From the NCBI GenBank assembly GCA_950295325.1, contig OX485805.1, forward strand, positions 43,238,758 through 43,302,757: 64,000 bases of DNA, read 5' to 3'. Below are positions 1-11,527 of the stretch, in pieces; within the stretch, counting starts at the first letter, position 1, and every line of letters begins with the position of its first letter. Position numbers and translations under genes: made by a program. Source of the DNA: Polytrichum commune. Taxonomy: Eukaryota > Streptophyta > Polytrichopsida > Polytrichales > Polytrichaceae. The notes beneath the pieces are model-generated. The model was not told the origin of the DNA. It did no database searches and worked only from the letters and a program-made list of their open reading frames with translations.

Positions 1-1689
1 GTTCACTATTTTGACCTTCTTAACACATGCTTTCCTGACACTCAGAACTCGCATGGAATTAAATTTTACCCCTAAAGGCCAAAGTAAAACTGTCCAATCC
101 AATTCAATAGCCTATTGAAGAAATTATGTACATCTTAATGTAGATATGATCATACCAATGACATCTTTGTAATGTCAGGATTGTATAGCTGACCATATGT
201 CCAAAATCAAAATATTATAATGTAAGTGTTCTCACTAGAACGGTCAACGGTGACTTTTTAGAGAAATTTGCCTCAGGCTTTAGGGCTTAAGGCCGTAAGT
301 CTTCTATGATGTTACCACAAGATATTACATGAATTTTCTTATCAACTAAGTTGCAATTGAGTCTAGACAAGAATCATGGATAGAAGTCGACATTGACTGC
401 AATATGTTACTTCCAAGTTTGTTGATGATAACAATTCTAGAAGTGGACAATACAAGTGCAATTGAAGTGCATTGCCTCCTTCTGATTCATGAAATTGATT
501 TGAAAGTGAGAACCCGAATTCATATGTTTTAGTCTTTAAGAATGCAATGAGCGTAGTCAACAAACCAATATCTTAAAAGTCAAAAGATATAAATCCTCGA
601 AGCGTTGCCAACAATATTGGCAACATGCCATGACATTATTCAAGTAGCATACTAGATTCCCCAACTCTTAGAGGGAGATAACATACCTATGCATCAACGT
701 AACCTCCTTATAATGGGGTCACCCTCTCAATGCACATCCAAAATTTCAGTAGACATCTTGAATCGATTTGAAAGAATCCGCATCATGTTTCATAATGTTG
801 TAATTGAGTGAACAGTAACCATGGTGCTCTTTGCTCTCTGCATTCACAATATGAGTCACAATTTGAGAGACATATGCAACACAATCCAACACATGTGCAT
901 GATGTCTACTTAAAGTGGTTGAGCATGTAGCTACATACTATTTCCATCATGCAAAAAGCAAGTCCCAAGCCTCTAGACCAACTTGGCTTGATGGATTAGC
1001 AATTTAGACCTACTCACTACCTCAAAAGGGATTCACTTCCTAAATGACACAATTCTTCTCACATGACCATGTCATTAAATTGGAGGACTAAACTTCCTAG
1101 CATTCATAACCCTAGTTGAGTTAGGTCATGTACCAATTACACTAAATAGCTGAAGTAATGTCGTCAAAAAATTAAAGTTAAAATAATTAGCGTGGCCATT
1201 ATTATTCTCTAGTTGGGTGAAAATAATGTGGGTGAAGACATTGTCTTGCTGAAGTTGGTCTTCCTTGAGACTTCCAACCAACACCTTATGTGATTAAAAA
1301 CATGACCCCCTGCAATATCCTAGAAAAACAATTAATGTGCCTCACACTAATTTTAATGTAGAAAATGGGCATGGATTAAGAATGAACACAACCTCGTTGC
1401 TTCTTCAAATGTGAATTGGTGTGAGCTCAAGGCAATTCCTACAAGCCACAATAATAGAATTATTTATCATAGCAAATGAGTCAATTTCCTTTAACCAACT
1501 GAAGTACATTATCATTTACAAAATTTTGAACTACCGTATTGTAATGTGTCGAGACATGGATCACCTCAAGTCGGGTAAACATCACATCATCATTCATCCG
1601 CAACTTATTCAATTTTGTCAAACATGATTCCCAAAAGCAATTGTAAGCTCATGCTGACATCGCAACCCAAAATTTTGGTTCACATATGA
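1..1689. other. AT-rich intergenic DNA, no gene seen
   Basis: No frame shows a recognisable domain and only short open frames occur. The stretch about 1140-1380 has weak similarity to about 24740-25010 (shared pieces around AATTAATGTG and CCAACAC), suggesting an old dispersed repeat, but I could not delimit it. Confidence 0.5.
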
Positions 1690-2212
1690 CTATGACGGCT
1701 TGTAATGCAAACGCACTCTACTTAAGAAGTGTTTTATATTGGATTACAGTTTACTTTATAAAGGATTCTTAGAACCCAACAAATTGAAGTTCTTCAGTGT
1801 AGTATGCCAGGCTTCAACTGAATTGGGCATGTCTCCTCAGTACCAAAAAAATGGCATGGCAAGAAAAATCTAGATATTTTTTTATTACAATAGAGGGAAA
1901 TAGTTCATGTTTAACCTGGGGCCACTTCACACACAAGACTCAAGGCATGTGACCATTGCACTTCAAGCAAATCTCACTGCTGGAAGAGCTGGAGCCGGTC
2001 TACATTCGCTTCACACTACACTTCAAGAACCAACTAAGTAAGTTAATGCAAGATGGATGTAAAGTCTACATGGATTCCTACATGGCATCAAATGGATCAT
2101 GTTTCATGGTCACTTGGATTATTTTCCAAGCCCACCTCTAGAGGTAGGCTTAACAGAAAACCGGGAGACCATGGCATTCCGAAACCTCACAACTGTTGAT
2201 TTATTATACTAT
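1690..2212 (+). repeat. Dispersed repeat A, copy 1
   Basis: About 520 bp that recur in direct orientation at 2905-3425, and more divergently on the opposite strand at about 23330-23760. Shared landmarks include AAGAAGTGTTTTATATTGGA, GCATGTCTCCTCA/GCATGTCTACTCA, and GATGGATGTAAAGTCTACAT. No coding capacity or terminal repeat was recognised, so it is probably a non-autonomous or decayed transposon. Confidence 0.8.
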
Positions 2213-2216
2213 ATTT

Positions 2217-2450
2217 TTGGGAATCTTCCCTCTACTATAGCTTACAGTTCTAAATATAATATCTGTTTTTACTGGAGCTCTACCATCTTTGCACTGTTCT
2301 GGGTTTGAATTACTGCAGGGTTGGGCATCTAGCCCTGGCCCTACCATCATGGAGGTCCCTAAAGATCGACACCTGGACCTTGGACTGAATTTCTGGTGCT
2401 CCTCCCAAATTGTCCGTACCTATGTACTCGGGATTTGCTCCAGAGTCCTT
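2217..2450 (+). repeat. Dispersed repeat B, copy 1
   Basis: About 235 bp matching 4815-5073 in direct orientation; both contain GTTGGGCATCTAGCCCTGGC and TGGACTGAATTTCTGGTGCT. A partial extra copy of its first part lies at about 2515-2590. The adjoining 2455-2540 resembles 7995-8071 (shared TGTAGCTCTTACTGGCCAAA). Confidence 0.8.
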
Positions 2451-2904
2451 TTTTCTTGTTGTGGCTGTAAGCAGAACACTAAATATTCTATTACTCCGTA
2501 TTACTTCCCTGTGCTGTAGCTCTTACTGGCCAAAGTATCTAAGCTTATATTTACTCGAGCTGTGCCGTCCTTGCACTGTTCTGGGTTCGAGAGACACCTA
2601 CAGTAATTCAATGTAAAAATCTTTCATTTCTCGCCGAGTCCACATGCATGAGCTGCGGCGCCGGGCAATGATCGACACTCAAACTTTAAATAAGTACCAG
2701 ATTCTTTAGTTTCTTCCTCCAGGATCCACCTTTGCTGACCGGATTATCTATAGTTATTTAGTCGCGATTCGCACCCTTTGTCCTGCCTAATCCGGTTGTG
2801 AAACTTGTGAGTAGATGCTTGGACCTCGGAGCATCGGATAGAAGCTTCCCCGATTCCCCTGTAAGTGGCCCTAGAACCCATTGGAATCATTGGAGCATAA
2901 ATGA

Positions 2905-3540
2905 CTGCTATGGATTGTGACGCAGACGCACTCTGCCCAAGAAGTGTTTTATATTGGATTACATGTTACTTATAAAGGATTCTTAGAACCCAGAAAATTA
3001 AAGTCATCAGTGTAGTGTGCCAGGCTTCAACCGAATTGGGCATGTCTACTCACCACCAAAAAAATGGCATGGCAGGAAAAATCTAGAATTTTTTTCGTTA
3101 CAATAGAGGTAGATAGTTCATGTTTAACTTGGGGCCACTTCACACACGAGATTCAGGTCCCGTTTCCGTTGCACTTCAAGCAAATCTCACTGGTGGAAAA
3201 GGTGGAGTCGGTGTAAGTTCACTTCATACTACGCTTCAAAGACCCACTGAGTAAGTTGATGCAAGATGGATGTAAAGTCTACATGGATTCCTAGATGGCA
3301 TCAAGTGGATCATGTTTCATGGTAACTTGGACTATTCTCAAAACCACCTCTCGGAGGTAGGCATACACAAAAACAAGTGACCATGGCACTTCGAAACCTC
3401 ACAACTGTAGATTTACTACATTTCATCATGTGTGAGGACCCCGATGAATAGAACTCGTTGAAAAAGCATTCGGTTGAGGAAACAATCACATATGACTTCA
3501 CATTACACTTGAGGGCCCGTGACCACACTACATGATTTTG
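2905..3540 (+). repeat. Dispersed repeat A, copy 2
   Basis: Direct copy of 1690-2212 with scattered substitutions. It extends about 110 bp further, to a part (GCATTCGGTTGAG, about 3465) that is also present in the inverted copy near 23440. Confidence 0.8.
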
Positions 3541-4814
3541 GGAAGTGTCTCAGGACGGCCTTAGAACACTTCTTTTGGGCTCTCAAAAATTCATGGTCAT
3601 GGCTCTTGGCTCATGTGTGAAGTGGCCCTTAGACACTCACAAGGATAAGCTTGACAGAGTCCAATCAGCATCTTTGAAACCACCAAATCCGAAAATATAT
3701 TTGAACTTGCCTCTCATCAAATTTGATATTCTCCAACTCTAGAATTGATTCAGAATGAAATCTCTCACATGAAAACGGACAACAAATTGGTACAGGACAC
3801 TACAGGATGTGTGGAGCCAACAGACTTGAACCAAGAAATTAATGGAGCCGGAACTCAATGTACACTATTCTGCACTAACTTATCAAAATTTTCACCACAA
3901 CTTGCATCACTTGTCATGTGCTTCCTGTCCAACATCACAAAGTGGTGGTAACTGGTTGATCGTGAGAGTGAGCTATGTTGGACGACGAGAGCCAGCGGCA
4001 AGAGTAGCGAAGGGTGGCTATGGTAGGAAAGGAGGGGGCTATAGGTGAGTTTCTTTCATTGGTGACTATCGTCATGACCAACGCTAGACACCCACCTCTT
4101 TGACCTGGGTCCTACTTGAAACTCCAGTGTGCACTTGTGATGTGCTTCAAAACTAACTCCCCAAATCATTCTACTAGGATGCAAAAGGATTTGAACAAAC
4201 TAATCTAGAGAGAGAAAGTCATGCAGTTTTCGAATTGGAAGGGGTGACGCATACCTATGTAAGAAGCCGGATATGTGTGCATTGAGATCGCTCGCCCTCC
4301 AGATTCCCGCTCGTCATCCTCACGAACCGTCGTCTTTCAACACCCAGCACAGAGATTCCAAAGAACAAACACTCACTTCAAAAGACTCGCCAACCCAATT
4401 CCGTTGCGTGGTCACGGCTGGCAGTGGAGATGTTGTTTCGTATTGTGTATCCGGGGTCTTGGATCTGTATGGAGACATTCAATAGTGAGAATTCTAGCAG
4501 GACGTACAGACACGAGCTGAACGCACCCATATTAACAGACTCAACGGATTGTGAAACAACAACAGATGCTTGACAACCTTCTGTTCGTCAATCGGGCAGA
4601 AAAGAACATGAATTCCTCCCACTTGGAGTGCAGGGAAGCACAAGGAGAGGGAGCTCAGAGAGTAGTAGAATGAGAGACGGCAGCGCAAGAGGAAGGTGGC
4701 TATGGCGGGGAAGAAGAAGCTGGGCGCAGAGTGCATTTCCTTGCCAGGATCATCGCCAGATTTTCATAAGACGCAGTCACCCGCACTTGGTGATACCTCA
4801 GGGCCTGAATTCTT
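3541..4814. other. Intergenic, no gene supported
   Basis: Several open frames of 65-92 codons overlap each other on both strands with no conserved motif, and composition is locally more GC-rich around 4270-4740. I see no domain, splice-consistent chain or repeat boundary. Confidence 0.4.
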
Positions 4815-5082
4815 GGGAAGATTCTCTCTACTGTGGCTCTTACTGTCCTAAATATTATATCTGTATTTACTCGAGCTCTGCCGTAGTTGCACTGTTCTGC
4901 GTTTGAATTTCTCAAGGGTTGGGCATCTAGCCCTGGCCCTACCGTCATGGATTGCAAAGTCCACGTTCCTAAACACCGACACCCAGATCTTGGACTGAAT
5001 TTCTGGTGCTCTTCCCAAATTGTCTGTACATATCTAAGCTTACTCGGGATTCGGTACAGAGTCCTTTGGAGTAGTGTTCAAT
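4815..5082 (+). repeat. Dispersed repeat B, copy 2, target of the foldback element
   Basis: Second copy of the 2217-2450 repeat. The Mutator-like foldback at 5083-6565 is inserted at or just past its right end, so the repeat predates that insertion. Confidence 0.75.
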
Positions 5083-6565
5083 GGGGGACGTTAAATACCC
5101 CCCCACGAACTTTTCGGACTGTCAGATCCGGGCTGGGGCAGCCGCCCGTCCAGAAAATCTGGATTTTCTGGACCCGCCCGAAAACTGCTGCCCGCCCGCC
5201 CGATTTCGAAAAAAACCATTGTCCTTACATTCTTGAAGGCCACTTACTCACAAATCCCATATTGAGTGCACTTCACCTTCAAGGGCCAAAATCCAATATA
5301 TATGTTCACTTCCAAATGAGTAAATAAGCAATTGACTGGGGTTTCATTATCAAAGTGAAACCGTCAATAAAACATGTAATTAACTTGGAAATCAAAAATA
5401 TTACAAAACCCTCACTAGCACTGAGGTTATAATTTTTGTGACTCACAATTTGAAATTGTCTTTGTCATTCTAAAATGACACTTAAATTTAGTGTGCTGAT
5501 TTAGTATGTGTATTTTATAGTATTTTAGGTAATGCCGTCTACTTTCACAAGTATTCATACGCATTCAAATGAATCAAGTGTGATTAAATATAATTAAGTC
5601 TAATTAATCTTCATTAATCCCAAATAAATCAGAAACTATGCTTACAAAATTCAGTAAAGCTAATTGATTATAAAATGTACTTACTGTAATTAATTAATTA
5701 TTGGAATTAATTCCAGTGAGTTAATTCTAATAATTAATTTCTGGAATCAATTCCAGTGATTTAATTATAATAATTAATATCTGGAATTTAATTCCAGTGA
5801 ATTAATTATAATAATTAATATCTGGAATTTAATTCCAGTGAATTAATTATAATAATTAATATCTGGAATTTAATTCCAGAAATTAATTATAATATAATTA
5901 ATATCTGGAATTTAATTCTAGTGAATTAATTCTAATAATTAATTTCTGGAATCAATTCCAGTGAATTAATCCTAATAATTAATTTCTGGAATTAATTATA
6001 ATAACTAATTTCTGGAATTTAATTCCAGTGAACTAGTTCTAATAATTAAGTCCAATGAATTAATTCTAATAATTGATTAATGAATGCGTATGAATACTTG
6101 TGAAAGTAGACGGCATTACCTAAAATATTATAAAATACACATACTAAATCAGCACACTAAATTTAAGTGTCATTTTAGAATGACAAAGACAATTTCAAAT
6201 TGTGAGTCACAAAAATTATAACCTCAGTGCTAGTGAGGGTTTTGTAATATTTTTGATTTCCAAGTTAATTACATGTTTTATTGACGGTTTCACTTTGATA
6301 ATGAAACCCCAATCAATTGCTTATTTACTCATTTGGAAGTGAACATATATATTGGATTTTGGCCCTTGAAGGTGAAGTGCACTCAATATGGGATTTGTGA
6401 GTAAGTGGCCTTCAAGAATGCAAGGACAATGGTTTTTTTCGAAATCGGGCGGGCGGGCAGCAGTTTTCGGGCGGGTCCAAAAAATCCAGATTTTCTGGAC
6501 GGGCGGCTGCCCCAGCCCGGATCTGACAGTCCGAAAAGTTCGTGGGGGGGTATTTAACGTCCCCC
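5083..6565. mobile_element. Mutator-like foldback element with 485-bp terminal inverted repeats
   Basis: The left arm 5083-5567 is near-perfectly repeated in reverse complement at 6081-6565. The ends are GGGGGACGTTAAATACCC and its complement. The nine bases GTGTTCAAT occur directly before the element (5074-5082) and directly after it (6566-6574), a perfect 9-bp target duplication as expected for Mutator-superfamily insertions. The 1,483-bp element encodes no transposase and so must be mobilised in trans. The outer ~130 bp of each arm is GC-rich, while the core is extremely AT-rich with tandem repeats. Near identity of the arms suggests a fairly recent insertion or gene conversion. Confidence 0.87.
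5690..6078. repeat. ~41-bp tandem repeat core of the foldback element
   Basis: About nine imperfect units carrying the palindromic motif CTGGAATTTAATTCCAG followed by AATTAATTATAATAATTAAT. They fill the spacer between the two arms of the foldback. Unit length varies slightly through small deletions. Confidence 0.85.
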
Positions 6566-6574
6566 GTGTTCAAT

Positions 6575-7844
6575 ATTGAAGTCTTCAACACCTGTCAAAT
6601 GCCATTTTGGTTGTCAAAAAGGTTTATTTTTGGGGGGCACTTCACAAAAATGTGTTATGTAAAGTTTCCACCCTTCACAGTGAAGGCCTCTCCAAAAATT
6701 GCATGTCACAAAATATAATGGCTGCAATTTGCAAATAATAACATAGTTGGACTCCTATCTTGACACTCTACCAGACACTTCCAAATTCTAATAACTCCTG
6801 CAATTTCGACTATGCAACTACAACTCGGCACGGACTGCAACTTCGGCTTGGCAAGCACAACTATATGTGAACGTGGATTTTCCAAACAGAATTGGGTGAA
6901 GAGTGATTGCAGAAGTTGATTGGAACTTGAACATTGGATGCATTGATGTGAGTGTCATAATGCGGTCTTCCGATGGAAAATATGGATTGGCCTAGAATTT
7001 TTGACACTTGGAAATTGACCCAAAACCGGAGGGCATTGCCTTTGGAGTTGGATGATGATTAAGTGCATTATGTAGGGAATCTAAATAATTTTAGTGCATC
7101 ATTTTATTGCATATACTTCTTCAATATAGTGAGACATCATATTATTTTCATATTCAATACAAAACGGCCAATTTTAAAAAAAATTGTGAAGTGTTGCAAA
7201 ATAGTTTTAAAGTTTGAGTGAAGTGTGATTATTTTGAAGCCCTTCACATTGAAATGCATGTGCACACTTCAAACTTGAACTCTGCTTTGGAGTGATCATC
7301 AAGATTTTTGGGGCATAATCGGTTAAGATCCTAGTGTTTGCAAGTCCAACCGGTTACATCATAACATTAAGTAGCAAGCCCGGAATGACCTTCTAAAAAG
7401 AGCATCAAACCGGCATGTGCCGGTTTGATGCTCTTTCAGGAGCAAAGGTAGCGTTACTTTTGAGTAGTTTTACTTAGGCTATTTTTAATATATTTGAGTA
7501 TTTACTTTCAATGCTTAGAATTAATTATGTCAGTTTCTAGGATAAAACTAATGCCAAGTGGTGGTAAAAGTTCTAATCAAGGTTAAATTATGATCTAAAC
7601 AAATCTAAATAGCTATAAAGCAATGGGAAAGTTGGTGAGGTCAAAAAGGTAGTTGCACTTTTTGAAAAAATCTCCCAACGCCCGTATTGGAAACCTCTTT
7701 AATACCTTTTTGAAGCTACTATATTTGATTAAACATCCATTCATTCACCCTTGTTTTGCAAGCTTTTTCTTTCGTGTTGAGGTAATATTGCGGGTACTCA
7801 AAGGGTACCCTCCTAACATTGCTACTTAATGTTATGTATTGACA
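6575..7844. other. Intergenic, no gene; holds a perfect hairpin
   Basis: AT-rich sequence without domain-bearing frames. The only discrete structure is the hairpin at 7397-7436. Sequence around 7317-7345 resembles 8105-8150, an outlying part of the 7845/8152 direct repeat. Confidence 0.5.
7397..7436. repeat. Perfect 19-bp-arm hairpin
   Basis: AAAGAGCATCAAACCGGCA (7397-7415) is followed by two bases and its exact reverse complement (7418-7436). No flanking transposon ends were recognised and no T-tract follows. It could be a tiny MITE relic, a microRNA-like fold or a recombination scar. Confidence 0.9.
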
Positions 7845-8000
7845 TCCTTCAGTTTTTCTATATTAATTTGAAGTATATTCCATAAATTCCTCTAAAGTGA
7901 TTGGTAATTCTCTTGAAGACTTGAACTTCAACCGATTATTTCTTAAACTCAATCGGTTTATCTGTAACTAACTGTCAGTTCTCCCTGATCATTGATCCTT
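7845..8000 (+). repeat. Direct repeat D, copy 1
   Basis: About 155 bp repeated at 8152-8310. Shared pieces include GACATCCTTCAGTTTT/GACATCTTCCAGTTTT, ATTCCTCTAAA and CTCAATCGGTTTATCT/CTCAACCGGTTTATCT. The segment between the copies (7995-8071) resembles 2455-2540. Confidence 0.75.
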
Positions 8001-8151
8001 TGTCTGTTGTGGCTGCAAGTTGTACAACATTACTCCTTATTATTTCCTTGTGTTGTAGCTCTTACTGGCCAAAGACCATTAAACCACTCCCCGGGAAGTT
8101 TTTAGGCATAGTCGGTCAAGATCCTAGTGATTTTAAATCCAAGTAGTTACA

Positions 8152-8310
8152 TGTTGACATCTTCCAGTTTTGCTTTATTCATTTGAGATATATTTTTATA
8201 GATTCCTCTAAAATGATCGGTAATTCTCCTGAAGTCTCGAACTTCAACCAATTATTTCTCAAACTCAACCGGTTTATCTTTAACTAACCGCCGGTTTTAC
8301 CCGAGCATTG
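8152..8310 (+). repeat. Direct repeat D, copy 2
   Basis: Second copy of 7845-8000, about 80 percent alike by eye. The copies are too short and too old to call LTRs; no TG/CA ends or target duplication were recognised. Confidence 0.7.
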
Positions 8311-9665
8311 CATTCGACCATTCACTTTCCCCAACTTCAAGTCATCCCACCAACATTTGATTAACTAAACAGTCTGGCCTCAAGCCTTGGCATCTAGATT
8401 TAGAGAAACACAAGAATCATATGCCCAACGTTTTGCTTAGCATCATCATCATATCAAAGAATACATTAATCAAATTGATGATATTGCTTTCTTTGTTGCA
8501 TTTTGCAAGATGTCTCAACCACCTTTTGTTGTTCTTGATTAAATGTGAGTTTTTTATTGTATTTATGAGATGTCTCTTTAGTCACAGAAGCTATCTCATA
8601 CACACAAACAAAAACAACAATGAGTTCATACAACTTGATTAAAAATAAATGTATCTTGAGGTTTGGCATGAGTTAGAATACACACCTTGTAAATAAATTG
8701 GGTGAAAGCCTCTAAAAGGAAGGTGTACCAAGTCCCTTTTCCACCTTTATTCAATGATTTGGAATATTAATTAGGGGTAAAAAGATCCTTAAATTCCTCT
8801 AACTTTGTGATTCCAAAAGTTTGAACCACATGAAGTTTATGATACAATTTCGTCTCGACGTGAATAAACTTCGTAGGCCTGAAGAAGATTACAATAAATA
8901 AAATAATAAAATTGATATAAAATTGATAATCACAAAAATAAAATTATGATAAAACAAATTCCAAGACTCATATATATTTACATCATGTATATCATTCAGA
9001 AGAATGACCACCAAACCAACTAGTTCAAGTATTATACAATAGATTGAGTATCGTTATTTTGTCTCTTGTTCATGAAGCCTATCGATATGTCAACGCCATG
9101 TCATAACCCGGTGGTTGTCCTCCCAAACATAGAACATCTTACTACAAAACCTTTCATAAATCTTATTCTTAAGGAGAATTTTAAATGATTTATTGGAAGA
9201 TTGCCAATGTTTTTTCCAAATATTTTTGTTCTTACTGTCCATAGTCTTTTCATCCTTGTCAAATGGGATCCATACAACACCCTATCACCCTTCCTACAAT
9301 TATTAACAAATTAATTTTCTAAAAATTGTAATCAATTTCTAAGGTTGGTCTCAGAATAGGTGATGGTGTCAACCGACAAATTGGGATTGAGAATCTTGAT
9401 TTTGAATAAGGCTTCATGCCAAGACCTCCTGTCAAGGAATTCAAATTTTTATATTTAAAATCTCATATATGAGTCATGGTGTCATCCACATTTAACAAAT
9501 CATGAGGGAGTGAACGACTATCACATTATACATCATCATCAATTGTAAATTATGATAAAAATTCATAATATGACCTTTTAGAATATGAACATCATAATTG
9601 AAGCCAACTAAATAATCATTAGTCTCTAGCAAACATAAATTAAAGATAAGCAAGGTAAGTGGATG

Positions 9666-9700
<35 letters not shown>

Positions 9701-10061
9701 AAAAGATAAAATTCCAACAAAAAAATTTGGATGTGAAACATTCACTTCTAGATTTTCAAGTGTTTCCTAAGGTTTTTTTTTTTCTACTTATTACATATGA
9801 AAATAAAGACACATGGAAGGTGATGAAATCTATTCCCTCCAACTTTCAAACTTATTACCTCAATGATGATAATGTATTTCTATATGTGAGTAAGGGTAAA
9901 GGGAGAGGTGATTAAATCCATCCCCCTAACCTTCAACCTAATTCCTGAACTTTGAAGTTCATTACAACAACCTTGAATTTCAATACCTTAAATTTTCAAT
10001 CACATACCTACCTTGAAGTCCACATCTCATTCACCTTAATCACACATCCTCAAACAAAAGG
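8311..10061. other. AT-rich intergenic with a TA microsatellite
   Basis: Nothing coding recognised. A (TA)n microsatellite of about 29 bases lies at 9669-9697. Confidence 0.5.
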
Positions 10062-10516
10062 TACGTCAAAAAGGCCAAATCCATCATCGGCCTCAACTTG
10101 GCGGACAACCAATTTGCACAAATCAAGAGTTGTAAAGGACCTGCAGAGGTGTAAAAGACCCTTAACAACATTCACAAGACGAAGAATTTGTCCAACATCC
10201 TCTTCATTTGCCTCAAGTTCTTCACATGCAAGATGCAAGAGGACGACAACTTGTTGGAATACGTCAACAAGGTCAAAGCGCTTGCAAATCAACTCACGTA
10301 TTTGGAGGTACCCGTGCGGGAGGAAAACATTGTTATGAATTTGCTCAAGAGTTTACCGGCCTCGTATGAGTACTTAATCACCATCTTGAAGACAATATTA
10401 ATGATGGAATTGAAAATGGAGTACATACGGCATGTTTGATGCACAAGATGTCACAATGCAAGGAGAAGGAGCCCCAAGGCGAAGACGTGGCCATGGTGTT
10501 GCATCAACGAATTGGT
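10062..10516 (+). pseudogene. Copia-type retrotransposon gag remnant, central and C-terminal part
   Basis: The frame at 10062-10439 reads as a Copia-type gag polyprotein (UBN2/gag family). Recognisable blocks are SIIGLNLADNQF, LSNILF, the stretch from MQEDDNLLEYVNKVKALANQ, and LLKSLPASYEYLI. It is dead: an in-frame TAA interrupts it near 10150, and the frame shifts at about 10437, after which MHKMSQCKEKEPQGED continues the same protein to about 10516. No zinc knuckle, protease, integrase or reverse transcriptase follows, and no LTR was found. In life the protein would form the particle shell of the retrotransposon. Confidence 0.85.
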
Positions 10517-10640
10517 TGTCCACCAAATTGAGGCCGATGATGGAGATGACCTTCTTAACGCACCTTTGATAATTCTTCAACACTTTGCGATCTGCATTGG
10601 AACGTGGAGTTTCCTTAGATCCGTCTAAATGTCCCAAAAA
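10500..10640 (-). pseudogene. Copia-type gag remnant, N-terminal part, inverted
   Basis: On the minus strand this encodes the N-terminal part of the same gag family (GHLDGSKETPRSNADRK, then SIIGLNLVDNQF). It overlaps in protein content the first ~17 residues of the plus-strand fragment at 10062. The gag has therefore been broken, partly duplicated and inverted, leaving head and body in opposite orientations. Confidence 0.75.
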
Positions 10641-11072
10641 TCCATGGATGTCAAATTATAAGGTGGAAACTATTCAACAAAGGAATGTAAATATCCCTCC
10701 CTCTAATTAAATAGGGGATTTTGGCACGTGTATACATAAATCAAATGTAGGTGCACCCCCTATGTTTAAAACACAATTGCATACATACGTGTAGCATTAG
10801 ATTACAACCAGACAACACCAATCACAAAGTTTGTTCAAAGTTTACACATTTAGTCATTCAGCAATGTGTATCATGTTTCAAGTTCAAGTGGTCAAAACCT
10901 CTCAATACACAACATTCAGTTTTTTGTCCTCAAGTCTACACCCACATACTTTTGGTCTAAAGACCTCAAGTGCCATTGGTGATCATCTAGGGTTATTAGT
11001 TACAGATCTTTCCTAAGTTGCTTTTTGGCTAGCAAATATCTAGCCATAACGTCAACACTTACCAATGTGGAC
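10641..11072. other. Intergenic, nothing recognised
   Basis: AT-rich sequence without supported genes or discrete repeats. Confidence 0.4.
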
Positions 11073-11527
11073 TTAGGTCATATGCCACATAGTCAATGTT
11101 CTCACTACTAACTCTAGAACTGGCAGATGGAAGCAATGGTAGGTCAGAGTCATCAAAGGGATAAGATCTTGGATTTCAACCTCCTTTGCTAAGCATTCTA
11201 GAGTTTGTTGGGAGTCAGAGACAAAATCTAGGTCAACCACATGCATGCACTTTATGGATTCAAGGTCGGGTTCAACTAGTGGCAGAACATATACATCCGA
11301 AGAAACTTTATTGAGCCCCTCAAGCTTGTAATTAATCATGCATCTACTCTCAACATCAAAGAATTGAAAAGGCCAATCTACAATATGAATACCTTCAAGT
11401 AGTGATTTGGGTTTGGTATATGTGTCACCCTTTGCACACTCGTAAGGTCCAATAAGTTATGGACTAGCATTGGAATCATCAAGTGAGAACAATTTCAACT
11501 TTAAAGGCATTGCAAACATGGTATGTG
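11073..11527 (-). pseudogene. Unrecognised decayed coding-like stretch
   Basis: One minus-strand frame runs about 150 codons with a single interrupting TAA near 11460. Its composition is protein-like, with blocks such as GPYECAKGDTYTKPKSLLEG, HIVDWPFQFFDVESRC and KCMHVVDLDFVSDSQQ. I do not recognise the family. It lies about 0.5 kb from the Copia gag debris and may be another piece of retrotransposon polyprotein or a relic host gene. No splice-consistent continuation was found. Confidence 0.3.

Noticed and set aside
4887-5327. 146-codon plus-strand frame
   Set aside because: It crosses the left boundary of the foldback element at 5083, so it cannot be an ancestral gene, and has no motif.
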